This document shows, in pieces, positions 9,069-16,566 of a stretch of DNA of 35,831 bases. Every line of letters begins with the position of its first letter. Positions within the stretch are counted from its first letter, which is position 1. A model generated the notes under the pieces. It searched no databases and had not been told where the DNA came from. It saw nothing but the letters and a program-made list of their open reading frames with translations. A program made the translations under genes and the position numbers. The stretch comes from Cyclobacteriaceae bacterium (lineage in GTDB: Bacteria > Bacteroidota > Bacteroidia > Cytophagales > Cyclobacteriaceae): positions 1 to 35,831 of the forward strand of contig CANGYY010000024.1 in assembly GCA_947458585.1 (NCBI GenBank), read 5' to 3'.

Positions 9069-9289
9069 TTTGCAATGATTTTTTTTGGGGGGGGGGTGGG
9101 GTAAATTTCAAACAAAATATATTATAATTTTTAATTGTGCACCAAACTGCGCACCGAACTAAATTATTTATTATGATTTGCAGTAACTTGAAATTTTAAA
9201 TAAACCTATTTAACGCTGTAAATCAACGAATTAATGATTTACGATTATTTGAATATACGAATAGGCCGAATGGACCACACTAATCTTTT
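9069..9289. promoter_or_regulatory. Leader region of the sugar operon with a G10 tract and direct repeats
   Basis: This gap separates the cytidylyltransferase gene from the AT-rich operon. It holds a run of ten G (9087-9096) preceded by eight T and followed after one T by four G, only 19 bp from the first codon of the downstream gene. A 10-bp direct repeat GCACCAAACT / GCACCGAACT lies at 9139-9148 and 9151-9160 (12-bp period) and could be a protein site. I find no exact TAnnTTTG on the minus strand, only a weak TATATTTTG. A promoter here is plausible from the layout but not shown. Confidence 0.35.
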
Positions 9290-9712
9290 TTACTTCTTCA
9301 ACAACCAAGAACTTGATTGTATCTTATCTCCCAATCCGTCTATCAACTCGATACCTAAAGCTTGACAGATAGGCACTTCAGGTATGGAATTGTTATTTTG
9401 ATCCCCTCCATTGGCAAAAGCCAATTGATGGGTTTTCCCAAATTGGGAAAACAACATTTCAAGTGTTTTGCACACCGTACGATCTTGATCTATGGAAAGA
9501 AACGCCTGATCCACTTCCTTGATGTGTTGGACAATAAAGAGACGCTCATCTTCCTTTTGAAATTCCTTAGACCCTTTTAAGCCACGCTGGTGATCCGAGT
9601 TCACAATCACAAAAAGTAAATCCCCTTTGGCCTTGGCGTTAATAAAGTACTCCAAATGCCCCTTATGAATTGGATTAAAGTATCCGGAAACAATAATGAT
9701 TTTTGGTTTCAT
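9290..9712 (-). CDS. Cytidylyltransferase-like nucleotidyltransferase
   Basis: A 140-residue protein of the nucleotidylyl transferase (HIGH) superfamily. IIVSGYFNPIHKGHLEYF holds the HxGH motif (HKGH at 16-19), and FVIVNSDHQRGLKGSKEF corresponds to the second substrate loop of TagD/RfaE-C-like enzymes. The family activates small phosphates with CTP or ATP, such as glycerol-3-P, ethanolamine-P or heptose-1-P. The longest frame begins with TTG at 9724, directly after the Wzz stop. I prefer the ATG at 9712, which gives the compact N-terminus MKPKIIIVSGYF usual for the family. It is 12 bp from the Wzz-like gene, with which it is probably co-transcribed. The usual ISTTxLI signature is replaced by IQSSSWLLKK at the C-terminus. 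The substrate is unknown. Confidence 0.72.
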   Translation of the reverse strand: MKPKIIIVSGYFNPIHKGHLEYFINAKAKGDLLFVIVNSDHQRGLKGSKEFQKEDERLFIVQHIKEVDQAFLSIDQDRTVCKTLEMLFSQFGKTHQLAFANGGDQNNNSIPEVPICQALGIELIDGLGDKIQSSSWLLKK

Positions 9713-9724
9713 TGTAACAGACAA

Positions 9725-10834
9725 TTAGGAATCACCTTGTATCCCCTTAATGAACTCCTGAAATGGTTTTCTAACCAAAAACCATCCAGCAGAAAAAAAT
9801 AATCCAATAAAAAAAGCCCCCAATACATAGATACTTTTCTTCGGTCCTGTTTTTTCCTTAGGCACCTTTACTGGATCCAAAACGGAAAAAGTAGGGGTAT
9901 CCTTACTCAACTGAATCGCCGCTTGCTCTTTTTGTTTGGCCAATTCAGAGTATACGGTATTCACCAAATCAAATTCGGCTTGGAGGCGTTCCAAACGGGT
10001 CAGGTAAGTAGCCGAAAGCACATTTTGGTTTCGATCCATATAACCTGCCAATTGGTCTTGTATTGAATAAAATTCCTTTTGCTTCGCATCAAACTGTTTT
10101 TCAATAAAGTCGTATTGCGCCTTAGCATTTTTGATTTTGTGCTCGATAATCCAATCTTGCAGTACTTCCTCTGTAACCTTCGCTACTTCTGCAGCAACTA
10201 TAGGATCACTTTCTACCACAGTAATGGATACAACACCCTCTTTTTTATCAGTTTCTATGGTTACTTTACCTGCCAAGGCATTATGCAACTTATATTCATC
10301 ATCCGATAAAGCTTGTAATCCTCCGGCTGTGCTCTCAACACCATCCTTCTTATCTTCAGAAAGCGCACCTAGTATCTTTCCAGGCAATCCAATGGTATAT
10401 TCTTTGATAGTCCCTAGACCAAAACCTGATGAAGTCCGACTTTCTAAATAGTCCCGGTAACTTATGGTATCTCCATCTACCCAAATAGTTGCGTCCAACA
10501 AGCGCTTTCTAAAAGGTTCGGATGCCAATACCTTCGCATACATTGTAGGAGGGATCTCCCCTCCAGCCATGGGTGCATTTAAGTTGATGCCTGCAAGCGA
10601 AGCTAAGCCTCCCAAGCTCCCTGATAATCCTCCACCCGCTTGTGCCGTCTGCGGCAAAAAGGTACTGCTCGCGGTATAGGTGGCCGGGGTCAAGAAACCG
10701 ATAATTCCTCCTATCACTGCAAAAATTAGAGCGGTAGTGAGGATTTGCTTGCGGGCTTTCCAGAGGGGGATGATGAGATCTTTTAAATCAATTTCATCTT
10801 CGGAATTGGATGGGGATGGGGTATTGTCTGTCAT
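9725..10834 (-). CDS. Wzz-like polysaccharide chain-length/co-polymerase protein
   Basis: 369 residues with two membrane segments (about 35-55 and 345-362) enclosing a periplasmic domain with predicted coiled coil (about 240-320), the plan of polysaccharide co-polymerases (PCP, Wzz family). IDLKDLIIPLWKARKQI before the first segment, the PATYTASSTFLPQ start of the periplasmic domain and a proline-rich segment before the last helix (VKVPKEKTGPKK) all fit. No cytoplasmic Walker A kinase domain is attached, so it is PCP1-like. It would set polymer length with the polymerase and the export protein. It lies next to the export gene except for the inserted repeat/GxxExxY module. Confidence 0.82.
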   Translation of the reverse strand: MTDNTPSPSNSEDEIDLKDLIIPLWKARKQILTTALIFAVIGGIIGFLTPATYTASSTFLPQTAQAGGGLSGSLGGLASLAGINLNAPMAGGEIPPTMYAKVLASEPFRKRLLDATIWVDGDTISYRDYLESRTSSGFGLGTIKEYTIGLPGKILGALSEDKKDGVESTAGGLQALSDDEYKLHNALAGKVTIETDKKEGVVSITVVESDPIVAAEVAKVTEEVLQDWIIEHKIKNAKAQYDFIEKQFDAKQKEFYSIQDQLAGYMDRNQNVLSATYLTRLERLQAEFDLVNTVYSELAKQKEQAAIQLSKDTPTFSVLDPVKVPKEKTGPKKSIYVLGAFFIGLFFSAGWFLVRKPFQEFIKGIQGDS

Positions 10835-10908
10835 AGCAGAATATTAGTTAACTACGAAGAGTGTTTATTAACCACGGAGATCAATAAATATTTGTGGTGA
10901 GGAGTTTT

Positions 10909-11173
10909 TTAACCACGAATTTCACGAATTATGCGAAGAACATTTTAAAGCTAGTAACCATAAATTATATCCTTCATTTAAATTTTAAGCCCCCTAAAGG
11001 TGGAATTTGACGAATTGAGATTAGTGAAGAAGTAACTATTTGCTTTGCTTTAGGATTCTTCGTCTAATTCCGCGTGACGCGGCTTTTTAATCAATCAAAG
11101 AAGTTAAAGGGTCTAAAAGGTTTCTAATTCTACGAATTATATTCTTCGTTTAATTCGTCTAATTCGTGGTTAA
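10909..11173 (+). repeat. 265-bp palindromic element, copy A
   Basis: Left arm 10909-10943 (begins TTAACCACGAATTTCACG) and right arm 11139-11173 (ends AATTCGTGGTTAA) are imperfect inverted repeats of 35 bp. Inside are a second inverted pair (GGAATTTGACGAA with TTCGTCTAATTCC) and a stem CCGCG-TGA-CGCGG (11070-11082) followed by CTTTTT. The whole 265 bp can fold as one long hairpin with side stems. It fills most of the gap between the Wzz gene and the first GxxExxY gene. Degenerate arm-like fragments lie at about 10848-10900. Confidence 0.85.
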
Positions 11174-11180
11174 ACCCTTT

Positions 11181-11199
11181 TTTCTTATTCGTGGTTAAC
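11181..11199. repeat. Solo right-arm tip of the palindromic element
   Basis: TTATTCGTGGTTAACC repeats the outer end of the 265-bp element's right arm, separated from copy A by a few T. It ends about 4 bp from the stop of the GxxExxY gene. The mirror tip lies on the other side of the gene. Confidence 0.6.
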
Positions 11200-11202
11200 C
11201 CT

Positions 11203-11574
11203 TCAAAGCACTATCCTTTTGTACTGCAGTGAATTGCCTCCAAAATTAATCAATAAGGCTAAGTTCATTTGAGTTGCTTTAAGGTAGTTGAAGACCTGGG
11301 CTTCGTGCTCATTGGTTAGGCCCGATACACTTTTTAACTCCAACACTATCTTTTCGAAGCAAATAAAATCAGCAACAAAGTATTTACTCAACTTATCGCC
11401 TTTGTAAAACAACTCTAGAATATGCTCTCTAGAGAAAGGAATTTTTCTTTTGTTAAACTCCAATCCTAAAGACTCTTGATAAACACTCTCTAAAAATCCA
11501 TTGCCTAAAGTACGATGAACTTCCATCGCTGCTCCAATAATGGCATAGGATTCCTTTTTGAATAGTACTTCCAT
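11203..11574 (-). CDS. GxxExxY protein (PD-(D/E)XK nuclease-like), copy 1
   Basis: A 123-residue GxxExxY family protein. The signature is GFLESVY (after RTLGN), and the PD-(D/E)XK-type core follows as ADFICFEKIVLELKS (Asp, then E-x-K). The tail FNYLKATQMNLALLINFG is typical of the family. The fold is that of Mg-dependent nucleases, but no function is established for the family. The ATG at 11574 is preferred over a TTG at 11580. The gene is bracketed by inward-facing tips of the 265-bp element and then by full copies A and B. A second copy at 15137-15508 differs at about 19 of 125 positions, mostly conservatively, and the core motifs are kept in both. Constrained divergence suggests the protein is in use. 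Confidence 0.85.
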   Translation of the reverse strand: MEVLFKKESYAIIGAAMEVHRTLGNGFLESVYQESLGLEFNKRKIPFSREHILELFYKGDKLSKYFVADFICFEKIVLELKSVSGLTNEHEAQVFNYLKATQMNLALLINFGGNSLQYKRIVL

Positions 11575-11604
11575 AAACAAGTTGAAAAAAATAGGTAAAA
11601 AATT

Positions 11605-11640
11605 TTAACCACGAATTTCAATAATTATTCGCAGTGAAAA
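11605..11640. repeat. Partial left arm of the palindromic element
   Basis: TTAACCACGAATTTCA matches the left-arm tip of the 265-bp element, followed by a divergent AATAATTATTCGC stretch. It is 30 bp upstream of the GxxExxY start and directly precedes copy B. The same partial arm precedes copy C at about 14530-14568. Confidence 0.6.
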
Positions 11641-11645
11641 GTTTT

Positions 11646-11910
11646 TTAACCACGAATTTCACGAATTAGGCGAAGAACATGGTAAGGTTATTAGTTACTA
11701 TTTATATACTTCAACAAATTTAAAGCCACCTAAAGGTGAGATTTGACGAATTGAGATTAGTGAAGAAGTAACTATTTGCTTTGATTTAGGATTCTTCGTC
11801 TAATTCCGCGATTAGCGGCTCTTTAATCCCTTATAAAAATTTGAAGTTTATAATTAAGGATTAAATCTAGAAATTATGTTCTTCGTTTAATTCGTCTAAT
11901 TCGTGGTGAA
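11646..11910 (+). repeat. 265-bp palindromic element, copy B
   Basis: Same length and orientation as copy A. Arms are 11646-11680 and 11876-11910. The internal hairpins keep their pairing with changed bases: CACCT-AA-AGGTG and CCGC-GATTA-GCGG. It separates the GxxExxY gene from the 3' end of the export gene, 14 bp away. Confidence 0.85.
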
Positions 11911-11924
11911 GATTTTTTTCTTTT

Positions 11925-14489
11925 TTAATTTGCCGGGATCAACTGGTTTATTAATAGTCCAAGTGTCGCTAGACTCGTTCCAATCCCGATCCATCCTTGC
12001 GCTGTGATGCCTTCACGCTCGGGCTTTTGAGGCACGACAATCTCGGCTCCAGGCTCCACACGGGGGAAGAAGGACATAAATAAGAACTTCTTGGTTCGGT
12101 TTACATTTCCGTTGGCATAGACCACGTAGGACTTGCTTTTACGGGAGCGGTCTGTAAAGCCACCTGCACGAGAAATGTACTGCTTAAATCCTGCTCCCTG
12201 TTCAAATCGGGTAGAGGTAGGAAATAGTAACTCCCCTCGCATACGGACCGTCTGCAATTCTTTCGGAATAGAAAGCACATCCCCTTCTAATAAAATCAGG
12301 TCCTGTGCTCCTTGAGTATTTTTCAAAATAGCCTCCAAGTCAATCCCAATCATTTCGGTAGTCTTCATTACTACCTGAATGGAATCGCGTTGAGCTAAAG
12401 CCTCGATACTTTCCTTTCTAAACTGGTCTACCATCAGTACTTCTGGATTCGCCGAAGTCGCCTTGGATTTGTTGTCAATGTCTTTTTGGATACGACCTTC
12501 TAATTGTGCATTGAGCTCGCTTCGACTGAGGCTATCCAAAGGAAGGTTCCTTTTTACAGATTCCAAAAGCTGCTGCTGTTGTTGGGCCTCGGTAGGAGAT
12601 TGAAAGTACTCGTTGCGACGAATCAGCGTAGCCCCTTTAGGGTAGGCATAGGATGTAAATCCTCCCGAACGGCGAAGCAGGTCGGAAATGCGCTCGTTGG
12701 AAGAAGTAAGCGCATACTCTCCTGGATACATGATCTCTCCCTCTACGCGTACGAGTTGCTCGGAACGGTAGCCTGGGTTGCGACGCACAATCACGTGATC
12801 AAAGGGTTGCAGCACGATGGGCGTCTCGCTGATACTCAAGTCCGCTGCGATGGCTACAGGCAAGATCTCGGCAATCTGGCTGCCATCTTCGGAATTTTTA
12901 CGGCGTACCACTTCGATACGGCCGGCCGCAGCACCTGCCTTGAAGCCTCCTGCTTGGAGCACTAGATCCGCGACCCGCATATTTTCACCGAAGGCAAAAG
13001 CACCTGGGCTATTCACTTCCCCGGAGATCTTTAGGTAATACTCTTCCTGTAGCTCGTAGCGGCTAGGGATATTCAACACATCTTCACGCTGCAAGGCAAT
13101 GTCTGCCACTTTGCCTGAAAGTACCCCTTGCACATCCACAGGGACAATCGCCAAGGAGTAATCCGCCTGTGTACGGTACAAAGTAGCACGGTTCACAAAA
13201 GCATCGGGACGAAGGCCTTCTGCTTTTTGAATGAGTTGGCCTAGGGTCAAGCCCGGCTCCAAGGCGAAGGTCCCCGGACGAAGCAGGGCACCAGATATCT
13301 GTACTCGGTTTTCAAAACGCTCTAGGATCTCTCCGATGCGGAAACTGTCCCCATCCTTGGGAACGAAGGCTGAAAAGCCCCCCGCTTCCACTTCCTCCAC
13401 CCTACGCTCGGTACCCGTCATGCGGGTGAGGGTGAGTCGATCCTTATATCCTTCAGGCTTGAAGCCTCCAGCAAAGGAAAGGAGGTCATTTAAATTTTCA
13501 TTGGGCTTTACTTCAAAAAAGCCTTCCCGACGTACAGGGCCTGTTAGCTCCACACGAGCACGTACCGGCGGTACGATGATCACGTCGTTGTCCCGGAGGG
13601 TGATGCTGCTGCTATGCGAACCCTTGATTAAAAAGTCGTAGACATCGATCTCCGTAAATAGCTTGCTGTCACGGTACACTTGGATGTGACGGAAGGAACC
13701 GTTTTCATTCGGTCCACCGGCAGCAAAAAGCGCATTGAAGGGAGAAGCAAAGGCGGGTAGCGTGTAGTTACCGGGACGATTCAGTTCCCCTGCAAGGGCT
13801 ACCTGTACCGTACGGATGTTGCCTAGTCGCAAATCCATGGAACTGATGCCGGACGATAGGCCTGAATAGATCTGGGTAAGGGCGGTTTTGATACGGGAGG
13901 TAGCGGCAGCAACGGTGGAACCTCCTACTGCAATAGAACCCACGTTAGGAATAAGCACCTTGCCTTCAGGACTGACCTTCAAGTCGTAAGACTGCTGTGA
14001 AGCCCCGTAAATATCAATCAACAACTGATCCCCTGCGCCCAGTACATAGCCTTGTGGGGTAGGGATATTCAAACTGGGGTTAAAGTTGAGGGCTTTGTTG
14101 TAGAATAGCGTAAAGCCGAAGATTTTTTGTTGGTAAGCGCTCAAACCTGTACCATCCGAACCAGAAGAAGCTGTCTGCGTGGCTTCTACGGCCCTTCCTT
14201 CAGTTGCGCTGGTTTGGGTGGCAGCTCCCTGATTTCCTCCCTGCTTCAGTTTGGCCAAGCGCTGCTGCAATTTCCCTACTTCAGCCATAGGCATCCCACG
14301 TTCCCTTGCCATACTCACCACCTGAGACTCGTTGAGTCCCTGGCCCTTGGCACGATCTAGCATTTCTTGCAGCTGGGCGTCGGATAGCATATCGACTTTT
14401 ACCTTGCCGATGTCGGAGAGGGACTGGGCTAGTAACGAGGTAGTACCTAGTGCAAAAAGAAAAAGGAGAAGGAGAATTCTGAGTTTCAT
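11925..14489 (-). CDS. SLBB-domain outer-membrane polysaccharide export protein (Wza family, large)
   Basis: 854 residues. A signal peptide (MKLRILLLLFLFALGTTSLLAQ, broken after AQ at 21-22) precedes a low-complexity Q/A-rich segment (about 85-115). The Poly_export domain follows (about 145-230: GYVLGAGDQLLIDIYGASQQ), then a series of about five SLBB beta-grasp units up to about 800, such as VQVALAGELNRPGNYTLP, VELTGPVRREGFFEV and LVRVEGEIMYPGEYAL. The C-terminus is a hydrophobic helix (GIGTSLATLGLLINQLI). The protein would form the export channel across periplasm and outer membrane. It is much longer than E. coli Wza (379 aa), as is usual in Bacteroidota. There is no lipobox cysteine after the signal. 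It lies between the two repeat/GxxExxY modules, which separate it from the Wzz-like gene and from the regulator. Confidence 0.88.
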   Translation of the reverse strand: MKLRILLLLFLFALGTTSLLAQSLSDIGKVKVDMLSDAQLQEMLDRAKGQGLNESQVVSMARERGMPMAEVGKLQQRLAKLKQGGNQGAATQTSATEGRAVEATQTASSGSDGTGLSAYQQKIFGFTLFYNKALNFNPSLNIPTPQGYVLGAGDQLLIDIYGASQQSYDLKVSPEGKVLIPNVGSIAVGGSTVAAATSRIKTALTQIYSGLSSGISSMDLRLGNIRTVQVALAGELNRPGNYTLPAFASPFNALFAAGGPNENGSFRHIQVYRDSKLFTEIDVYDFLIKGSHSSSITLRDNDVIIVPPVRARVELTGPVRREGFFEVKPNENLNDLLSFAGGFKPEGYKDRLTLTRMTGTERRVEEVEAGGFSAFVPKDGDSFRIGEILERFENRVQISGALLRPGTFALEPGLTLGQLIQKAEGLRPDAFVNRATLYRTQADYSLAIVPVDVQGVLSGKVADIALQREDVLNIPSRYELQEEYYLKISGEVNSPGAFAFGENMRVADLVLQAGGFKAGAAAGRIEVVRRKNSEDGSQIAEILPVAIAADLSISETPIVLQPFDHVIVRRNPGYRSEQLVRVEGEIMYPGEYALTSSNERISDLLRRSGGFTSYAYPKGATLIRRNEYFQSPTEAQQQQQLLESVKRNLPLDSLSRSELNAQLEGRIQKDIDNKSKATSANPEVLMVDQFRKESIEALAQRDSIQVVMKTTEMIGIDLEAILKNTQGAQDLILLEGDVLSIPKELQTVRMRGELLFPTSTRFEQGAGFKQYISRAGGFTDRSRKSKSYVVYANGNVNRTKKFLFMSFFPRVEPGAEIVVPQKPEREGITAQGWIGIGTSLATLGLLINQLIPAN

Positions 14490-14529
14490 ATTGAGAAAAT
14501 CAATAAATGATGATGGTGCTAAGATTTTT

Positions 14530-14568
14530 TAAACCACGAATTTCAATAATTATTCGCGGTGAAAAGTT
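14530..14568. repeat. Partial left arm preceding copy C
   Basis: AAACCACGAATTTCAATAAT repeats the partial left arm seen at 11605-11640 almost base for base, including the ATTATTCGC tail. The unit 'partial arm plus full element' was therefore copied as a whole. Confidence 0.6.
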
Positions 14569-14570
14569 TT

Positions 14571-14835
14571 TTAACCACGAATTTCACGAATTAGGCGAAG
14601 AACATGGAAACTGACTTTTATACTTTTTTATATCCTCCAACCTAATTTAAAAGCCACAAGTGGCGATTTGACGAAGTTAAATGGATAGAGGTATTTAATA
14701 CTTTTCCCAAGTTGGGGTTCTTCGTCAAATTCCGCGGGACGCGGCTTTTTAATCAACCCGAGAAATCTAAGGGTATAAACGATTATTGAATCTGAGAATA
14801 ATGTTCTTCGTTCAATTCGTCTAATTCGTGGTTAA
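14571..14835 (+). repeat. 265-bp palindromic element, copy C
   Basis: Arms are 14571-14605 and 14801-14835. The first inner stem is changed to CCAC-AA-GTGG and the second to CCGCG-GGA-CGCGG, again with pairing kept. It lies just upstream of the export gene's start codon (14489) and may carry or shape its promoter region. Confidence 0.85.
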
Positions 14836-14842
14836 CCATTTT

Positions 14843-15098
14843 TTCACCACGAATTTCACGAATTAGGCGAAGAAAATGGTAAGGTTATAAGTTACTAAAT
14901 ATATCCTTCAACAAATGTTAAAAACACCTAAAGGTGAGATTTGACGAATTGAGATTAGTGAAGAAGTAACAATTTACTTTGCTATTGGGTTCTTCGTAAA
15001 ATTCTGCGGTACGCGGCTTTTTAATCAATCTGAGAAATTTGAGGGTATAGACGATTATTGAATCTGAGAATTATTTTCTTCGTTTAATTCGTGGTTAA
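14843..15098 (+). repeat. Palindromic element, copy D (256 bp)
   Basis: Tandem to copy C, 7 bp away. It has the same organisation but lacks one 9-bp TCTAATTCG-type unit in the right arm, which accounts for 256 instead of 265 bp. The second stem reads CTGCG-GTA-CGCGG, retaining pairing through a G-T pair. Confidence 0.82.
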
Positions 15099-15107
15099 AC
15101 CCTTATT

Positions 15108-15126
15108 TAATATTTCGTGGTTAAAA
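15108..15126. repeat. Solo right-arm tip next to GxxExxY copy 2
   Basis: ATATTTCGTGGTTAAAA is the outer end of the right arm. It lies 10 bp from the stop of the second GxxExxY gene, matching the arrangement at 11181-11199. Confidence 0.55.
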
Positions 15127-15136
15127 CATTTCCCTT

Positions 15137-15508
15137 TTACAGCACTATCCTTTTGTACTGCAGGGAGTTGGCCCCGAAGTTAATCAATAATGCTAGGTTC
15201 AGTTGACTAGCCTTGAGGTAGTTGAAAACCTGGGCTTCATGCTCACTAGTTAGACCTGAAACACTTTTTAACTCCAATATTATTTTATCAAAACAAATAA
15301 AATCGGCTGTAAAGTATTTGTTGAGCTTTTCGCCTTTATAAAACAACTCAAGGTTCTGCTCTTTTGAAAAAGGCACTTGCCTAATATTTAATTCTAACGC
15401 TAGCGACTCCTGATACACGCTTTCTAAAAATCCTCTACCTAGAGTTCGATGAACTTCCATCGCTGCTCCAATAATGGAATAAGATTCCTTTTTGAATAAT
15501 ACCTCCAT
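15137..15508 (-). CDS. GxxExxY protein (PD-(D/E)XK nuclease-like), copy 2
   Basis: A 123-residue paralogue of the gene at 11203-11574, about 85% identical by my count. GFLESVY, ADFICFDKIILELKS and the FNYLKASQLNLALLINFG tail are intact. Differences cluster at 38-60 (ALELNIRQVPFSKEQNLELF against GLEFNKRKIPFSREHILELF). The ATG at 15508 is preferred over the TTG at 15514. It is bracketed in the same way by inward-facing arm tips and by full copies D and E. Both copies are on the minus strand, so the modules are direct repeats about 3.9 kb apart around the export gene. Function is not established. Confidence 0.85.
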   Translation of the reverse strand: MEVLFKKESYSIIGAAMEVHRTLGRGFLESVYQESLALELNIRQVPFSKEQNLELFYKGEKLNKYFTADFICFDKIILELKSVSGLTSEHEAQVFNYLKASQLNLALLINFGANSLQYKRIVL

Positions 15509-15537
15509 AAACAAGTTGAAAAAATAGGTAAAAAATT

Positions 15538-15573
15538 TTAACCACGAATTTCACTTTTAACGAGCATCGTGAT
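15538..15573. repeat. Partial left arm next to GxxExxY copy 2
   Basis: TTAACCACGAATTTCAC is followed by unrelated bases. It begins 30 bp upstream of the GxxExxY start codon, the same spacing as at copy 1 (11605). Confidence 0.55.
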
Positions 15574-15582
15574 AAATAATTT

Positions 15583-15848
15583 TTAACCACGAATTTCACG
15601 AATTAGGCGAAGAACATTTTAAGGTTATCAAACCTAAATTATATCCTTCACTTTATTTTTAAACCACCTGAAGGTGGAATTTGACGAATTGAAATGAGTG
15701 GAGGAAGTAACTATTTTCTTTGTTGTTGAAGTATTCGTCAAATTCCGCGAAAAGCGGCTTTTTAATCAATCTGAGAAATCTGAGGGTATAGACGATTATT
15801 GAATTTGAGAATTATGTTCTTCGTTTAATTCGTCTAATTCGTGGTTAA
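15583..15848 (+). repeat. Palindromic element, copy E (266 bp)
   Basis: Arms begin at 15583 and end at 15848. The first stem is a perfect CCACCT-GA-AGGTGG and the second CCGC-GAAAA-GCGG. Two further solo right-arm tips follow at about 15859-15876 and 15902-15919. A short unrelated repeat (CCTTCGGCAGGCAGGCTCC) sits between them, apparently inserted into the second tip. Confidence 0.83.
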
Positions 15849-16008
15849 ACCCTTATTTTCTAATTCTTGGTTAACCTACCTTCGGCAGGCAGGCTCCTTT
15901 TTTCTAATTCGTGGTTAACCTTTTTTTCCCCCTCTGCTCGGATACAGCTTCGCCCTCTCAGTCACATTCATGACCTAGCGGGCAGGGAAATCGGAAAGCA
16001 AAAAGTCT

Positions 16009-16527
16009 TTAAACTCTTTCTGTTTGGCTGTAAAGCAAAAGTGCTTCTGGGTCGCTGATGCTGGATCGAACCTCGAAAACGACTTCTTTAGCAATGAGGC
16101 TTTTTAACTTCTCGGAGATATGTATTAAATAATCTTCGTTGAGTTGCGTGCCAGTAATCTGTACTTCAATGCGACCGGAGTCAATGCCATGCGCATAATC
16201 CCCTACCAAGGCAATTTGGCTCACCTGCCCCATGCGCTCAAGCACGGCAAGGATGAGCTTGTCCAAACCCAGATACTTCTGGATCAGGTCCTGTAGGTTG
16301 GTAAAGAAAGCGTGGTTGGGATTGGCTTGGTAGTCGACGCGGTTTTTCTCTTCGGACTTGAGGAGTAAACCCGCTTCGCAAAGGTTGTTGAGTTCCTTGC
16401 GGATGGAGTTGGTGGATTCTCCAAACTCTTCCGCCAAACCGCGAAGGTGCCCCATGTTCTTGGGGTTGGAGAAGAACTTCACGAGAAGCTTCTGCCGCGT
16501 TTTGGAGGTTATTAAAGAGTCAAGCAT
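16009..16527 (-). CDS. Winged-helix transcriptional regulator with nucleotidyltransferase-like C-terminus
   Basis: 172 residues from the ATG at 16527 (MLDSLITSKTRQKLLVKFFS). Residues 1-70 are a winged HTH of ArsR/MarR-like type: LITSKTRQKLLVKFF, then LAEEFGESTNSIRKELNNLCEAGLL as the recognition region. The C-terminal part (ILAVLERMGQVSQIALVGDYAHGIDSGRIEV) resembles a degenerate nucleotidyltransferase-like domain, with GDYAHG in place of a G[SG]xxxG active loop. Proteins of this layout are often found beside polysaccharide loci in this phylum, so control of the downstream export and sugar genes is plausible. The frame extends to a TTG at 16549-16551, inside a repeat that looks like an operator, which argues for the ATG. 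Confidence 0.68.
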   Translation of the reverse strand: MLDSLITSKTRQKLLVKFFSNPKNMGHLRGLAEEFGESTNSIRKELNNLCEAGLLLKSEEKNRVDYQANPNHAFFTNLQDLIQKYLGLDKLILAVLERMGQVSQIALVGDYAHGIDSGRIEVQITGTQLNEDYLIHISEKLKSLIAKEVVFEVRSSISDPEALLLYSQTERV

Positions 16528-16532
16528 GGAGT

Positions 16533-16566
16533 CCCACCGATTGAGTAACAAAAGTACTCATTGAGT
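16533..16566 (-). promoter_or_regulatory. Inverted/direct repeat upstream of the winged-helix gene, candidate operator
   Basis: Read on the minus strand, ACTCAATGAGT is followed by ACTTTTGTT and then ACTCAATCGGT, giving a direct repeat of ACTCAAT. GAGTA...TACTC across the spacer makes an inverted repeat. It ends just before the chosen ATG (16527). Autoregulation is an inference from position. Confidence 0.35.

Noticed and set aside
9720-9730. TTG start of the cytidylyltransferase directly after the Wzz stop
   Set aside because: Possible, but it adds only four residues (MSVT) before a family-typical MKPKIII start at an ATG.
12504-12965. 153-codon plus-strand frame opposite the export gene
   Set aside because: Antisense shadow of a gene with strong SLBB motifs; no own promoter or start context.
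10909-15848. CRISPR array reading of the repeated blocks
   Set aside because: The units are about 265-bp palindromes with homologous interiors, not short repeats with unique spacers, and there are no cas genes.
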